48,096 nt of DNA from Anaerolineales bacterium (GTDB lineage: Bacteria; Chloroflexota; Anaerolineae; Anaerolineales; Villigracilaceae). Made by a program: the position numbers and the translations under genes. The notes under the pieces are model-generated. The model did no database searches, had not been told where the DNA came from, and worked only from the letters and a program-made list of their open reading frames with translations. The stretch lies in assembly GCA_020634885.1 (NCBI GenBank), contig JACKAW010000012.1, forward strand, positions 1 through 48,096. Reading direction: 5' to 3'. This document shows, piece by piece, positions 16,313 through 24,304 of this stretch. Positions within the stretch are counted from its first letter, which is position 1. Each line of letters begins with the position of its first letter.

Positions 16313-17953
16313 TTATGAATTCGGAATATGCTGAGGCGCCATCACGAAGGCGTATTCATAGAAGAACAAGCCAACGAGCGAGGCAAGAACTGCCACAGGG
16401 AGAGCAGGAGCAAAGGCAAGCATCAACGCCAGCGGAATGACATGTCCAAGGGCAATACCGCCCCACCAGTAGTGATTGCGGAATTTGCCGTGCGTCATTT
16501 CGCGTGAAGCAAGCAAGGCGGTGTTGGTCGGGTATGAGTTAAGTTTGCCTGCGAAGGTCATCAATAAATTAAGCGCGATGCTGACAGGGAAAAGAACTGT
16601 GAGCAAAGCGGTCAGGTCAGCGGGGAAATTCACGAACAGATTCAAGACGAAGAACACGCCACTTGCCACCATTGCCGATTGCGAAAGCAACTGAAACGGA
16701 AGCAAATTGCTCTGCCACATATCGCGTCCCTCGGCTTGACCGAGCAGGAAGGCGGTGTAGATGACCACGCCCAACGCAAACGGGAAGACAATCCACGCCG
16801 CGATAGGGCGAATGCCTGCTGCAAAGTCTGCGGGGAGGATGTTCCAGAATGAACCCGCTTCGAGCAGCCACCACAGTCCAGCCACGGCAGTGAATGTGAC
16901 CATGATGTACGCGCCGCGCGCTACCCATGACTTCCACTGCGGGCGCAAGAGAATATTAAGGAAGCGTGTCGGTTGCGACAAATCCTTGATGAGCAGGATG
17001 GTCGTGATAAGCATGAAGACCATCGCAGTGAAACCGGCGGCGAGGAAGGTTGCTGAGTCAAAACTGAAAAGCCCGAACATGGTACCGAGGCTCAACAGCA
17101 TGAAGATTCCGCCCGCAATACTTTTGGTGACAAGATATGAAGGCAATTCCCAATGCCAATTGATCTTGTGTTGCGCGGTGTAGGCAGTCTGTACCATATG
17201 CTCGGCAACACGCCCGCCGAATTGGATGGGACCGTTGAGCGGCTCACCTTGAGTCTGCGGGGTGCGGATGGGCGTACCGGATTTGGAAGTCAACACAGGC
17301 AGGGCAATCGCGCCGCGCTCATATGCAGAGACGTTCTGCTCGGTCACACGGTCAGCCCACATGTATGAGTCATGTGTTTCAGTGGCAGATGGATGAAGTG
17401 ACCAATCGTTACCCTGAATGTAGAAGAGTTTGGGACCCGTACCCTGTTCCGGCTTGCGAACGGTCACTTGAGAAGTCGCCAACTTCCGGCTTATTTCTGA
17501 GGCGGGGTCGTTCAAATCGCCAGCGAGAATTGCATGTTCGGGGCAGACCACCACGCAGGCGGGTTCGAGTCCCACATCAATGCGGTGAGCACAGAAGGTG
17601 CATTTGGCGGCGGTGTTGGTTTCGGGGTCGAGGTAGATCGAGTCGTAGGGGCAGGCTTGCATACAGGATTTACACCCGATGCAGATGCTTGGATCGAACT
17701 CGACGATGCCGTCTGCGCGTTGGTACATGGCGGTGACGGGGCAGATGCGCACGCAGGGCGGGTTGACGCAGTGGTTGCAGCGCGTCACTTGAAAGCGGCG
17801 GCGCACATCGGGGAAGGAGCCCGTTTCCACATACTTGACCCATGTTCGGTACACGCCCAGCGGCACCTGGTTTTCGGATTTGCACGCAGTGGAGCAAGCG
17901 TGACAGCCGATGCATTTGCTTTGGTCAATGAGAAAGCCGTAGTTTTGAGTCAT
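16313..17953 (-). CDS. Fused SoeB-SoeC: four-cluster ferredoxin subunit joined to NrfD/DmsC-like membrane anchor
   Basis: 546 residues. Residues 1-180 are a DmsB/NrfC/SoeB-type electron-transfer subunit with four cysteine groups: CIGCHACSTAC, CNHCVNPPCVRICP, CIGCKSCMQACP and CTFCAHRIDVGLEPACVVVC. After a linker of about 90 residues, residues 275-546 form an eight-helix NrfD/DmsC-like quinone-reactive anchor. In known complexes these are normally two polypeptides, so this is a fusion. It would take electrons from SoeA on the cytoplasmic face and reduce menaquinone. The start has only a weak ribosome site (AAAGG at a long spacing). The gene lies just upstream of soeA and follows a repeat-filled gap after the lipoate-ligase gene. 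Confidence 0.85.
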   Translation of the reverse strand: MTQNYGFLIDQSKCIGCHACSTACKSENQVPLGVYRTWVKYVETGSFPDVRRRFQVTRCNHCVNPPCVRICPVTAMYQRADGIVEFDPSICIGCKSCMQACPYDSIYLDPETNTAAKCTFCAHRIDVGLEPACVVVCPEHAILAGDLNDPASEISRKLATSQVTVRKPEQGTGPKLFYIQGNDWSLHPSATETHDSYMWADRVTEQNVSAYERGAIALPVLTSKSGTPIRTPQTQGEPLNGPIQFGGRVAEHMVQTAYTAQHKINWHWELPSYLVTKSIAGGIFMLLSLGTMFGLFSFDSATFLAAGFTAMVFMLITTILLIKDLSQPTRFLNILLRPQWKSWVARGAYIMVTFTAVAGLWWLLEAGSFWNILPADFAAGIRPIAAWIVFPFALGVVIYTAFLLGQAEGRDMWQSNLLPFQLLSQSAMVASGVFFVLNLFVNFPADLTALLTVLFPVSIALNLLMTFAGKLNSYPTNTALLASREMTHGKFRNHYWWGGIALGHVIPLALMLAFAPALPVAVLASLVGLFFYEYAFVMAPQHIPNS

Positions 17954-17957
17954 TAAG

Positions 17958-18064
17958 TGAAAAACCTTTGGGACACGGATGCCACGGATTTCACGGACAA
18001 GAACGGATTTTTTATTTTAAAAATCTGTCCGCGAGAATCCGTGTAATCCGTCCAATCCGTGTAC
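17958..18064. repeat. CACGGAT-type imperfect inverted repeat
   Basis: The gap between the SoeBC and lipoate-ligase genes is filled by repeats of a CACGGAT/CCACGGATTTCACGGA unit on one arm and AATCCGTGTAATCCGT on the other, joined by an AT-rich centre (TTTTTTATTTTAAAAA). The whole can fold into a long imperfect hairpin. Confidence 0.65.
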
Positions 18065-18070
18065 AAGAAT

Positions 18071-19156
18071 TTAAGCGGCTTGCGGAGGGGTGACCGCGTT
18101 CATGATGGCGGTTGTGAAATCGGCGGGCGTAACGCCAGGCGATTGGATGTTGAGGCGGTAGTACGCTTCTTCAATTTTTGATTTGAGATTCTCTGGCGTG
18201 GCAGCCACACCGCGCAGGGACTGTTCGAGCGCGCCAAGAGCGAAGACGGGCAGCAGTGTGAAATCGCCAGAGATAGTGACGTCGTCAATGCGACCTTCGC
18301 GCAAGCGGGCGATGATACGGATCAAACCGCCCTGAGCCTTGAATGCCGCTTCGACGATGTGTACATCCTGATGGATTTTCACGCCCTGCTGTTTGAGTTG
18401 ACCCTTTTGGTAGAGCCATTCGTCAGAAGTGAAACGTTCGTCGATCTCTTTTGCCATGGCTTCTTCTTCGGCTGTCCATTCGCCTTCGTAGACTTCTGCA
18501 CCCAACGCTTCGGAGACTTTCTTCATATACAGGTCTTTGACCATGGCGCGGTCGGGCGTGGAGCCGAGTTGTTCGCTCATGGTGGTCATGTAGGCTTCAA
18601 GCGATTCGAAGATCTTGTCGCGCATTTTCTCGGAGGGGACTTTCAACACCTGCGACATGGTCTTCTTGTCGAAAGTGTACATCAGACTGCCGACGAGAAT
18701 TTCCGCAATGCCCATCTGCGCCGCGCCTGTGCCGCCGATCTTCTTGCCGTTGACATGCACGTCATTGATGGGGCGCAGGTTGGCGGGAATGCCGAGCTCC
18801 TGATAGGTTGCCACGAGCGGGTCGATATAAAGTTTGAAGCGTTCTTCTAGCGTGGCAGGCAGGTCTTCTTTGTGGAAGATCCACTGCGTGAAGAGTTGAC
18901 CGTTATCCAAAAAGACCGCGCCGCCACCCACTTCGCGACGATACACAGGCAGGTTGTGCTTTTCGCAGTAATCCAAGTCCACTTCTTTTTGCATATCCTG
19001 GTGATAGCCGATGGAAACATACGGTCCATTGGGTGAGACCATGATGATTGTGTTGGGAGTGTCTTTGGTCATTGCATATCCGACCGCGTGATAAACGGTC
19101 TGCGAGCGCAGCGGGGATACGCCTTCCATGTAAAGCAAGCGGATTTTTTTGGACAT
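18071..19156 (-). CDS. sLpl(AB)-like lipoate:protein ligase for LbpA
   Basis: 361-residue lipoate-protein ligase with an LplA-like N-terminal catalytic domain. RREVGGGAVFLDNGQLFTQW is the lipoyl-AMP binding motif and NDVHVNGKKIGGTGAAQ carries the catalytic Lys loop. A further C-terminal domain of about 110 residues (GGLIRIIARLREGRIDDVTI onward) resembles LplB, the accessory half. The fused form is what is described for the ligase dedicated to sHdr-type lipoate-binding proteins. It would activate lipoate or octanoate and attach it to the two LbpA proteins encoded at 19246 and 21369. The ATG at 19156 is chosen because AGAGGAG lies 9 bases upstream. The lipoyl synthases LipS1/LipS2 are not in this window. 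Confidence 0.82.
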   Translation of the reverse strand: MSKKIRLLYMEGVSPLRSQTVYHAVGYAMTKDTPNTIIMVSPNGPYVSIGYHQDMQKEVDLDYCEKHNLPVYRREVGGGAVFLDNGQLFTQWIFHKEDLPATLEERFKLYIDPLVATYQELGIPANLRPINDVHVNGKKIGGTGAAQMGIAEILVGSLMYTFDKKTMSQVLKVPSEKMRDKIFESLEAYMTTMSEQLGSTPDRAMVKDLYMKKVSEALGAEVYEGEWTAEEEAMAKEIDERFTSDEWLYQKGQLKQQGVKIHQDVHIVEAAFKAQGGLIRIIARLREGRIDDVTISGDFTLLPVFALGALEQSLRGVAATPENLKSKIEEAYYRLNIQSPGVTPADFTTAIMNAVTPPQAA

Positions 19157-19245
19157 TGGGGGATTCTCCTCTAAGTTTTTTTCGTCATTGCGAGGGCAGT
19201 GTTCTGCCGCCCGAAGCAATCTCATAACATGATTGGGGATTGCTT

Positions 19246-19692
19246 CTAATCAATACATCTCAAACAATTGACTTTTAATTCTTTGATTCTTTCTCTATAT
19301 TTTTCCGCAGCCGCTTCACCTGTGACGAGGTGACTGGATTCTGCTGCGAAATTCGTCGGTCGCACTTTGACCAGCCAGCCATCGGCGTAGGGTTCTTTGT
19401 TGGCAAGCAAAATATTTTTTGCAAACCCTTCTTCATTGGTCGCCACGATCTCACACGAGAACGGAGCGGGGAAGGGTCCCACCCACTTGGCTGATTCAAT
19501 GGTCACAAGCGCCTTGCCTTGCGCCACTTTTTTGCCAACATCTCGAAAACTGAGCGCGGCGAATTTTCCACAGCGGGTTTGGGCAACGTCGGTCATGCCG
19601 AGTGTGGCGATCTCGCCATCGAAGCGAATCCACACATCACGATCTACATCGTAATAAAGGTCTTCGGGAATATCGCAGGCATAATAGATCAT
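19246..19692 (-). CDS. Lipoate-binding protein LbpA (GcvH-like), copy 2
   Basis: 148-residue lipoyl-domain protein of the GcvH superfamily. The lipoylation site is K69 in TIESAKWVGP. The WVGP that follows, and an ACDIPEDLYYD start with C6, fit the LbpA proteins of sHdr systems and not glycine-cleavage H protein, which has ESVKAxSD-type surroundings. In the sHdr model LbpA carries the sulfur intermediate on lipoate. The C-terminus ends in a CxxC pair (C143, C146) that copy 1 lacks. It is encoded between the small 40-residue gene and the ligase that should modify it. No GcvP or GcvT gene is present. Confidence 0.85.
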   Translation of the reverse strand: MIYYACDIPEDLYYDVDRDVWIRFDGEIATLGMTDVAQTRCGKFAALSFRDVGKKVAQGKALVTIESAKWVGPFPAPFSCEIVATNEEGFAKNILLANKEPYADGWLVKVRPTNFAAESSHLVTGEAAAEKYRERIKELKVNCLRCID

Positions 19693-19714
19693 GGGTAGGG
19701 GGAATTTTTAGAGC

Positions 19715-19747
19715 AGGGGTTCTCCCTTATTTGGAGAGAGAACCCCT
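19715..19747. repeat. 10-bp perfect hairpin after the 40-residue gene
   Basis: AGGGGTTCTC (19715-19724) pairs with GAGAACCCCT (19738-19747) around a 13-base loop. It lies 7 bases beyond the stop of the minus-strand small gene and before LbpA copy 2. It lacks a U-tract in the minus direction, so it is more likely a processing or stability element than a full stop. Confidence 0.55.
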
Positions 19748-19753
19748 TTCTTA

Positions 19754-19876
19754 TTATTTGAACTTGCTTTGTACCGCTACTGTATAGATCTTAATATTCA
19801 GCGCAATGAAACGATACAACTGATACAGTTTGAAGTTCATCCAGAATTTTTCAGATTTTGTGAATTGTTGTTCCAT
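19754..19876 (-). CDS. 40-residue uncharacterised protein inside the sulfur island
   Basis: A short gene directly behind the SQR-like gene (9-base gap). Its ATG at 19876 is preceded by TAGGAG, a good ribosome site. The product begins MEQQFTKSEKFWMNF and continues with an aromatic, basic and hydrophobic stretch (KLYQLYRFIALNIKIY), likely an amphipathic or membrane-surface helix. It has no cysteine. It resembles the C-terminal amphipathic tail of SQR-type proteins in composition and could help dock the flavoprotein to the membrane, which is only an inference. A perfect hairpin follows. Confidence 0.6.
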   Translation of the reverse strand: MEQQFTKSEKFWMNFKLYQLYRFIALNIKIYTVAVQSKFK

Positions 19877-19885
19877 GACAAACTC

Positions 19886-21325
19886 CTATTCGGGGATCAG
19901 CTTCCAGCCAAACTTGCCTTTGAATTTCCACATAAACGTGTAGTGGAGCATGTACTTCATCCAGGCGCCGCTCAAACCCATTTCGAGGTGCGAGACGAAC
20001 AAATCACGCCCGTAGGGGTTGTTGTATTTCTTGCGATCAGGCACCACGGGGCGCATCACAATGGTCACGGCGTTGCCATCCCAAAGGGAGTCGCCCATGC
20101 TGGCGATACAGGCAGCGACCATTTCGGTCATGCGTTCGCCGTGGGTGATCTCGCCCTTTTCAATGAGGTCTGCCACATTCATGGCAACCACACGACCAAT
20201 GGCGCCGCTGATCATGCCGGTGCGTGGAGGCGCCGGGGCGATGAGAAGTCCATTCTTGTTGGTGAACGGTTTGGAGATCGGTCCGGGAGGGGCAAAGGCA
20301 ATACCTGCGGCGAACATGTTCGGGTAGGTGGGATTCTGATACTTGGAGGGCCAGGCTTCGGGGGTCTGGGCAAGCTCGGGGTAAGGAAGACCGTACTTTC
20401 CATCCACAAGGAAGAAACCGCCGGGGTTATTCAATTTAGCAGTGATGTCTTCGCCTTCCTTGTTCACGTATTTGAAGGGCTGTCCCTTGAAGGCAGGGAT
20501 GAGCATGGCAAAGTCGAAGTCAGTGGTGCCTTCGTCGCCTTCGTAGTTCTGCCAGTGGATCTTGCCTTCTTCCACCTTGGTCACGCCCGATTGGATCTGG
20601 TAGCGAATGCCGTGATCGTTGAAGACCGATTTGATGAACTCTTCGCTGACCATGGTATGACCATTGCGTTTGATCTGCACACCATTTACGCCGAGATCGC
20701 CCAATTCCGGCTCATTGGAAAGCCAGAGGATGTCCGCCTTATCGCGCAGTCCGCGTTTGACAAGGTCTTTATGTACGTTGACGATATATTCAAACGCTGC
20801 GCCCTGACAGGTGGCGCCGGGGTGACCGGTGCCAATGACGATCTTTACATTCTCACCCTTTTTCATGCGTTCACACAAGGCGAGGTAGTTATCACGAGTG
20901 GTGACAGCATGGGGCAGGGAGCAGATCGAATTGGTAAAACCCTTTTCAGGTCCAAGCCCGGGGGTGGCGGCAAAATTCAAGAAAGGACCCGGCGCAACTA
21001 CAACATAATCGTAGTCGATGCGGGTTTCCTTGCCAGAGCCTACTTCATCCGCAAGAATGAACTGTTCACCAGCATCTGGATGAATCTCACGAACAGCGGC
21101 ATGGACAAACTTAATGCCCTTACGATCATAGACCGGCTTCACTTTGAAGATGGTCTTTTCGGGCTTCATATGTCCCACACCTACCCACACCCATGAGGGT
21201 AGGTAGCTGAACACATCACGGTTGCTTACGACAACGACTTCGTGCTTTTTTTTGAGCCTGTCTGCCAGATACAAGGCAGTGGTATGACCGGCAAAACCGG
21301 CACCAATAACGACAACCTTAGCCAT
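19886..21325 (-). CDS. SQR-like FAD-dependent oxidoreductase
   Basis: 479-residue flavoprotein of the sulfide:quinone oxidoreductase/flavocytochrome c type. VVVIGAGFAGHTTALYL is the FAD-binding loop. C173 in HPGATCQGAAFEY is at the position of the central SQR cysteine, and C135 (SICSLPHA) is a second candidate. The third redox Cys near the late FAD motif is missing (YPNMFAAGIAFAPPGP). The C-terminal 25 residues (WMKYMLHYTFMWKFKGKFGW) look like an amphipathic membrane anchor. It lies between the two LbpA genes. It could oxidise sulfide or a persulfide, with electrons going to quinone, or serve lipoyl-LbpA. Classical SQR activity is uncertain given the cysteine set. Confidence 0.72.
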   Translation of the reverse strand: MAKVVVIGAGFAGHTTALYLADRLKKKHEVVVVSNRDVFSYLPSWVWVGVGHMKPEKTIFKVKPVYDRKGIKFVHAAVREIHPDAGEQFILADEVGSGKETRIDYDYVVVAPGPFLNFAATPGLGPEKGFTNSICSLPHAVTTRDNYLALCERMKKGENVKIVIGTGHPGATCQGAAFEYIVNVHKDLVKRGLRDKADILWLSNEPELGDLGVNGVQIKRNGHTMVSEEFIKSVFNDHGIRYQIQSGVTKVEEGKIHWQNYEGDEGTTDFDFAMLIPAFKGQPFKYVNKEGEDITAKLNNPGGFFLVDGKYGLPYPELAQTPEAWPSKYQNPTYPNMFAAGIAFAPPGPISKPFTNKNGLLIAPAPPRTGMISGAIGRVVAMNVADLIEKGEITHGERMTEMVAACIASMGDSLWDGNAVTIVMRPVVPDRKKYNNPYGRDLFVSHLEMGLSGAWMKYMLHYTFMWKFKGKFGWKLIPE

Positions 21326-21368
21326 ATCATTCTCCTGAATTTAGATGCTGCCCTCCCCAGGACAGGTA

Positions 21369-21806
21369 TTATTCGAAATTCAAATTCTGGTCTTCCATGA
21401 ATTTCAGGTACGCAGCCACAGCCGCTTCACCGGTTAATAACTCGGCGCTTTCTGCTTCCCAATTATCGGGCTTCACTTTCACGAACCAGCCCTCTCCATA
21501 CGGATCATCATTGATGAGCGCGGGCTTGGCTTTCACAGCTTCGTTCACTTCCACGATCTCGCCGGTCAGGGGTGAAGTTACAGGTCCCACCCACTTGCCG
21601 CTCTCAAGCGTGCCAGCAGATTTGCCCTTCTGCACTTTGCGTCCGGCATCTTTGGGGGTCACGTTCACGATACCTTTTGCCAAATTCTGCGCCACATCAG
21701 AAATGCCGATCTTTACGGTTCCATCTGCTTCGAGCGTTGCCCAGGCGTGCTTCTCCACCCAATAGAAGCGATCTTCAGGAATATTACATCCACGTACTGT
21801 TGCCAT
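21369..21806 (-). CDS. Lipoate-binding protein LbpA (GcvH-like), copy 1
   Basis: 145-residue GcvH-superfamily protein with the lipoylation lysine K71 in TLESGKWVGPV. As in the other copy, WVGP follows the lysine and a Cys (C7) precedes IPEDRFYWV. These features point to the LbpA branch and not to glycine cleavage. It should be lipoylated by the ligase encoded at 18071 and act as the carrier or cofactor protein for the Hdr-like complex. AAGGAG lies before the ATG. The two copies differ clearly in sequence and only copy 2 has a C-terminal CxxC, so they may have different partners. Confidence 0.86.
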   Translation of the reverse strand: MATVRGCNIPEDRFYWVEKHAWATLEADGTVKIGISDVAQNLAKGIVNVTPKDAGRKVQKGKSAGTLESGKWVGPVTSPLTGEIVEVNEAVKAKPALINDDPYGEGWFVKVKPDNWEAESAELLTGEAAVAAYLKFMEDQNLNFE

Positions 21807-21817
21807 TTTTATTCTCC

Positions 21818-22129
21818 TTAATTTGTTTGGTTGAGTGGCGGTTCTTCCGCCGCACCGAGACCATGTTCACCCTGCAAATGATACAGAAGCAGGTCGAAAA
21901 CAACCATTCGGATCTCGTGCTCATATTCTGACACAAAACTCGGATCCCGACGAGCCTTTTTGGTTACCTGTTCATAACCTGCGCCGCAAACCGGGCATGT
22001 GATCACATAAAAAGTATGCTTCGTAAACTCATCAACCCGCAGCCCCAGGGTATCGCCATGGGCTTCTGCAAGATGATTATGGAGTTCAGATCGTTTACCG
22101 TTAAAATCGCAATAGGGACATTTGAACAT
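21818..22129 (-). CDS. Small protein with two CPxC hooks, possibly zinc-binding
   Basis: 103-residue soluble protein. MFKCPYCDFNGKRSELHNHL with a later EAHG resembles a C2H2-type zinc knuckle (CxxC...HxxxH). A second hook, ITCPVCGAGYEQ, follows after 40 residues. The rest is helical and acidic. The ATG at 22129 is chosen so that the first CxxC sits at the N-terminus. The ribosome site is poor. It lies 11 bases before LbpA copy 1 and behind the EMO-like gene, separated by a perfect 17-bp hairpin. Function is unknown. A metal or persulfide-binding accessory protein is possible. Confidence 0.7.
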   Translation of the reverse strand: MFKCPYCDFNGKRSELHNHLAEAHGDTLGLRVDEFTKHTFYVITCPVCGAGYEQVTKKARRDPSFVSEYEHEIRMVVFDLLLYHLQGEHGLGAAEEPPLNQTN

Positions 22130-22143
22130 GATAGTATTCAATA

Positions 22144-22188
22144 ACTTGATAATTCGATACCCGCTTTTCGAGTATCGAATTATCAAGT
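22144..22188. repeat. Perfect 17-bp hairpin between EMO-like and CPxC-protein genes
   Basis: ACTTGATAATTCGATAC (22144-22160) pairs with GTATCGAATTATCAAGT (22172-22188) around an 11-base loop. It lies between the stop of the EMO-like gene and the start of the CPxC gene. No U-tract follows on the minus strand, so an mRNA-processing or attenuation role is more likely than termination. Confidence 0.65.
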
Positions 22189-22200
22189 ATCGCTTCTTTC

Positions 22201-24291
22201 TTAAGCCGCAACGGGTTCAGCCACTTTGGGCTCTTCCACGCCGACAGCTTCAGCGATGAGTTGCACAATATCGCGGACTTCGATCTTGCCTTCGTTTCCG
22301 GTGGTCTTAACCGCATCCGAGTACATGATCATATCCTTGGGGCAGGTCACAATAAATAGTTGAGTCTTATCGCCAGCGCCTTCACCGAAGGTGGTCAGTG
22401 CTTCCTTGATGCGATTTTCCGCGGGGCGTTCACCCGGAGCAACCTTGCCCATCCAAATTTGACCGCCGCCCGCGCCGCAGCAGAATGAATTCTCGCAGTT
22501 GCGTGGCATCTCGACGAATTCCACGCCGCACAGTTCAAGCAACTTGCGCGGAGCGGTAAATCCGCCATTGTAGCGACCGAGGTAACAAGGATCGTGGAAG
22601 GTCACCTTGTAATTCGACAGTTTGTTCTTGATGGTCAACTTGCCTTCTTCAATGAGACGCAGCAAAGTGACGGTGTAGTGCTTCACTTCCCATTCACTGC
22701 CAAATTGCGGGTACTCATTCTTGAGCGTGTTGAACGAGTGCGGATCGGTGGTGACAATGCGCTGGAACTGTGACTTGCCAAAGGCAGCCATGTTCTGCTC
22801 GACCAACTGCTCGAACAAACCTTCTTCACCTACGCGGCGGACGTCATTGCCGGCATTGGATTCTTCCTTGTACAAAATGCCGAAGTCCAAACCGGCGGCG
22901 TTGAAGATGCGGGCAACCATCTTGGTGATCGGGATGACGCGCTCATCGAACGAGGCGGTATCACCCACAAACCAGAGATGATCCACAGGCTCGGCAGTCG
23001 CATCCTTGACGGGGAATTCCATTTCCTTCGCCCACTTGCCGCGCAAGCGTTTGCCTTTGCTCATCCAGTTGCCGTTGGTGGCGAGAGATTGAAGCGCGTT
23101 TTGCACGCCGCTGTCAATTTCGTAACCGTCAACCAACATGCGGCGGCGGATGTCCACAATATCTGCCATTGGTTCATTGCCAACGGGACACACGCGCACA
23201 CAGGCATAACAGGTGGTGCAAGACCAAACCGCTTCGGGCGAGATTACGGTTTCAGTGAGCGGCAATTCCAACTTTTCAGGATGACCGCCGAATGTGGCTT
23301 CTTTGAGAAGGTAGCGTTTGTTCACTTCCAAAGCCGAAGGGGAGAGCGGACGTTGGTAGAAGTTCGCGGGGCAAACGTCCTGACAGCGATTGCATTGCAC
23401 ACAAGCATACGCATCGAGTACGCGAGTCCATGCCAGGTCGTGGACGTGTTTCGCGCCCGGGTCGAAGCGTGTACCTTCGATCATCTTGAGCGGAACAGCG
23501 GGGTCGAGTTGTCCGCGCGGGTTTTGCTTGGCAAGACCCAAATTGACAGGGGACATGAAGAAGTGTGTATGCTTGCTGCGCGAAAGATACGGGATGATGA
23601 ACATCACCCAGCCAAGGCTGATCCACCACGCCACATGCACACCAACTTCAGATGCGCCAAAAATACCGTTGAGAAAACTGGCGATCGGCATGAAAGGGTC
23701 AGCGCCTTCGGTGAGGCGGAATGCCTGGCTCATTAAGCGTGCGCCCACATGCATCACCACGAACACATCCACAACCAGCGAGTCTCTATTTTGTCCGCCC
23801 GCCTTCACTTTGGGGTTGAGCAAAACATTATCACGGAAGGTCAGCGCCTTATCTTTGGTGATGAAGCGGCGTACAAAAAAGACTGTGATGGCAATGAGCA
23901 AAAATCCGCTCATCACATCGGCAATGAGGTTGAAGGTATTGATCAACCCTGTGGGGACATTTTCATATGGGAGGTGCTTGCCGCCATAGACCAAATCAAA
24001 CCCGGGGATGAGTCCTTCAAGCGCATCGGTCAGGTTGACAAAAGCGTAGGTGATGAGACCAAAGAAAAGCCCCATGTGAATGGCGCTCAAAAGTTTGCGG
24101 GCTTTGAAAATAGTTTGTTGGAACAAAACAGCAATGCCCGCTTTAAGCAGGCTGCCGGGAATGTTCTTCAATTCAGGGGCTGGGCGTCCCTTGCGAATGG
24201 AGTCAATGATCGTTTTGAAACCATGAAATGTAAATCCCACCGAGGCGATTGCCGCCAAAATAAAAATAATTTTTTCAACTGGTGTTAACAA
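22201..24291 (-). CDS. EMO-like membrane cytochrome b / Fe-S (HdrD-type CCG) oxidoreductase
   Basis: 696 residues. The N-terminal 240 hold about six membrane helices with histidines suited to b-haems (H23, H72, H181, H219), NarI/DsrM-like. Then come two ferredoxin clusters (CVQCNRCQDVCP at 297-308 and CTTCYACVRVCP at 358-369) and a C-terminal HdrD-like domain with FHDPCYLGRYNG, CENSFCCGAGGG and TCPKD. In the last motif the usual CxxC is CxxD. This layout is that of ETF:(methyl)menaquinone oxidoreductase (EMO/DUF224) proteins. The EtfA and EtfB genes lie directly upstream, so it probably passes electrons from EtfAB to menaquinone. The start is read as TTG at 24291 because GGGAGGG lies just before it and no ATG is available until residue 73. 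Confidence 0.82.
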   Translation of the reverse strand: MLTPVEKIIFILAAIASVGFTFHGFKTIIDSIRKGRPAPELKNIPGSLLKAGIAVLFQQTIFKARKLLSAIHMGLFFGLITYAFVNLTDALEGLIPGFDLVYGGKHLPYENVPTGLINTFNLIADVMSGFLLIAITVFFVRRFITKDKALTFRDNVLLNPKVKAGGQNRDSLVVDVFVVMHVGARLMSQAFRLTEGADPFMPIASFLNGIFGASEVGVHVAWWISLGWVMFIIPYLSRSKHTHFFMSPVNLGLAKQNPRGQLDPAVPLKMIEGTRFDPGAKHVHDLAWTRVLDAYACVQCNRCQDVCPANFYQRPLSPSALEVNKRYLLKEATFGGHPEKLELPLTETVISPEAVWSCTTCYACVRVCPVGNEPMADIVDIRRRMLVDGYEIDSGVQNALQSLATNGNWMSKGKRLRGKWAKEMEFPVKDATAEPVDHLWFVGDTASFDERVIPITKMVARIFNAAGLDFGILYKEESNAGNDVRRVGEEGLFEQLVEQNMAAFGKSQFQRIVTTDPHSFNTLKNEYPQFGSEWEVKHYTVTLLRLIEEGKLTIKNKLSNYKVTFHDPCYLGRYNGGFTAPRKLLELCGVEFVEMPRNCENSFCCGAGGGQIWMGKVAPGERPAENRIKEALTTFGEGAGDKTQLFIVTCPKDMIMYSDAVKTTGNEGKIEVRDIVQLIAEAVGVEEPKVAEPVAA

Positions 24292-24304
24292 CGTACCCTC
24301 CCGA

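Noticed and set aside
13397..17953. Polysulfide or thiosulfate reductase (Psr/Phs)
   Set aside because: The catalytic subunit lacks a Tat signal and the context is oxidative sulfur metabolism, so SoeABC is preferred. The alternative is kept open.
19769..21196. Long plus-strand frame opposite the SQR-like gene
   Set aside because: It is the antisense shadow of a well-supported flavoprotein gene and has no ribosome site or recognisable domain.
19246..21806. Glycine cleavage H proteins
   Set aside because: No gcvP, gcvT or lipoamide dehydrogenase gene is nearby. The residues after the lipoyl lysine (WVGP), the N-terminal Cys-x-IPED and the Hdr context fit LbpA better.
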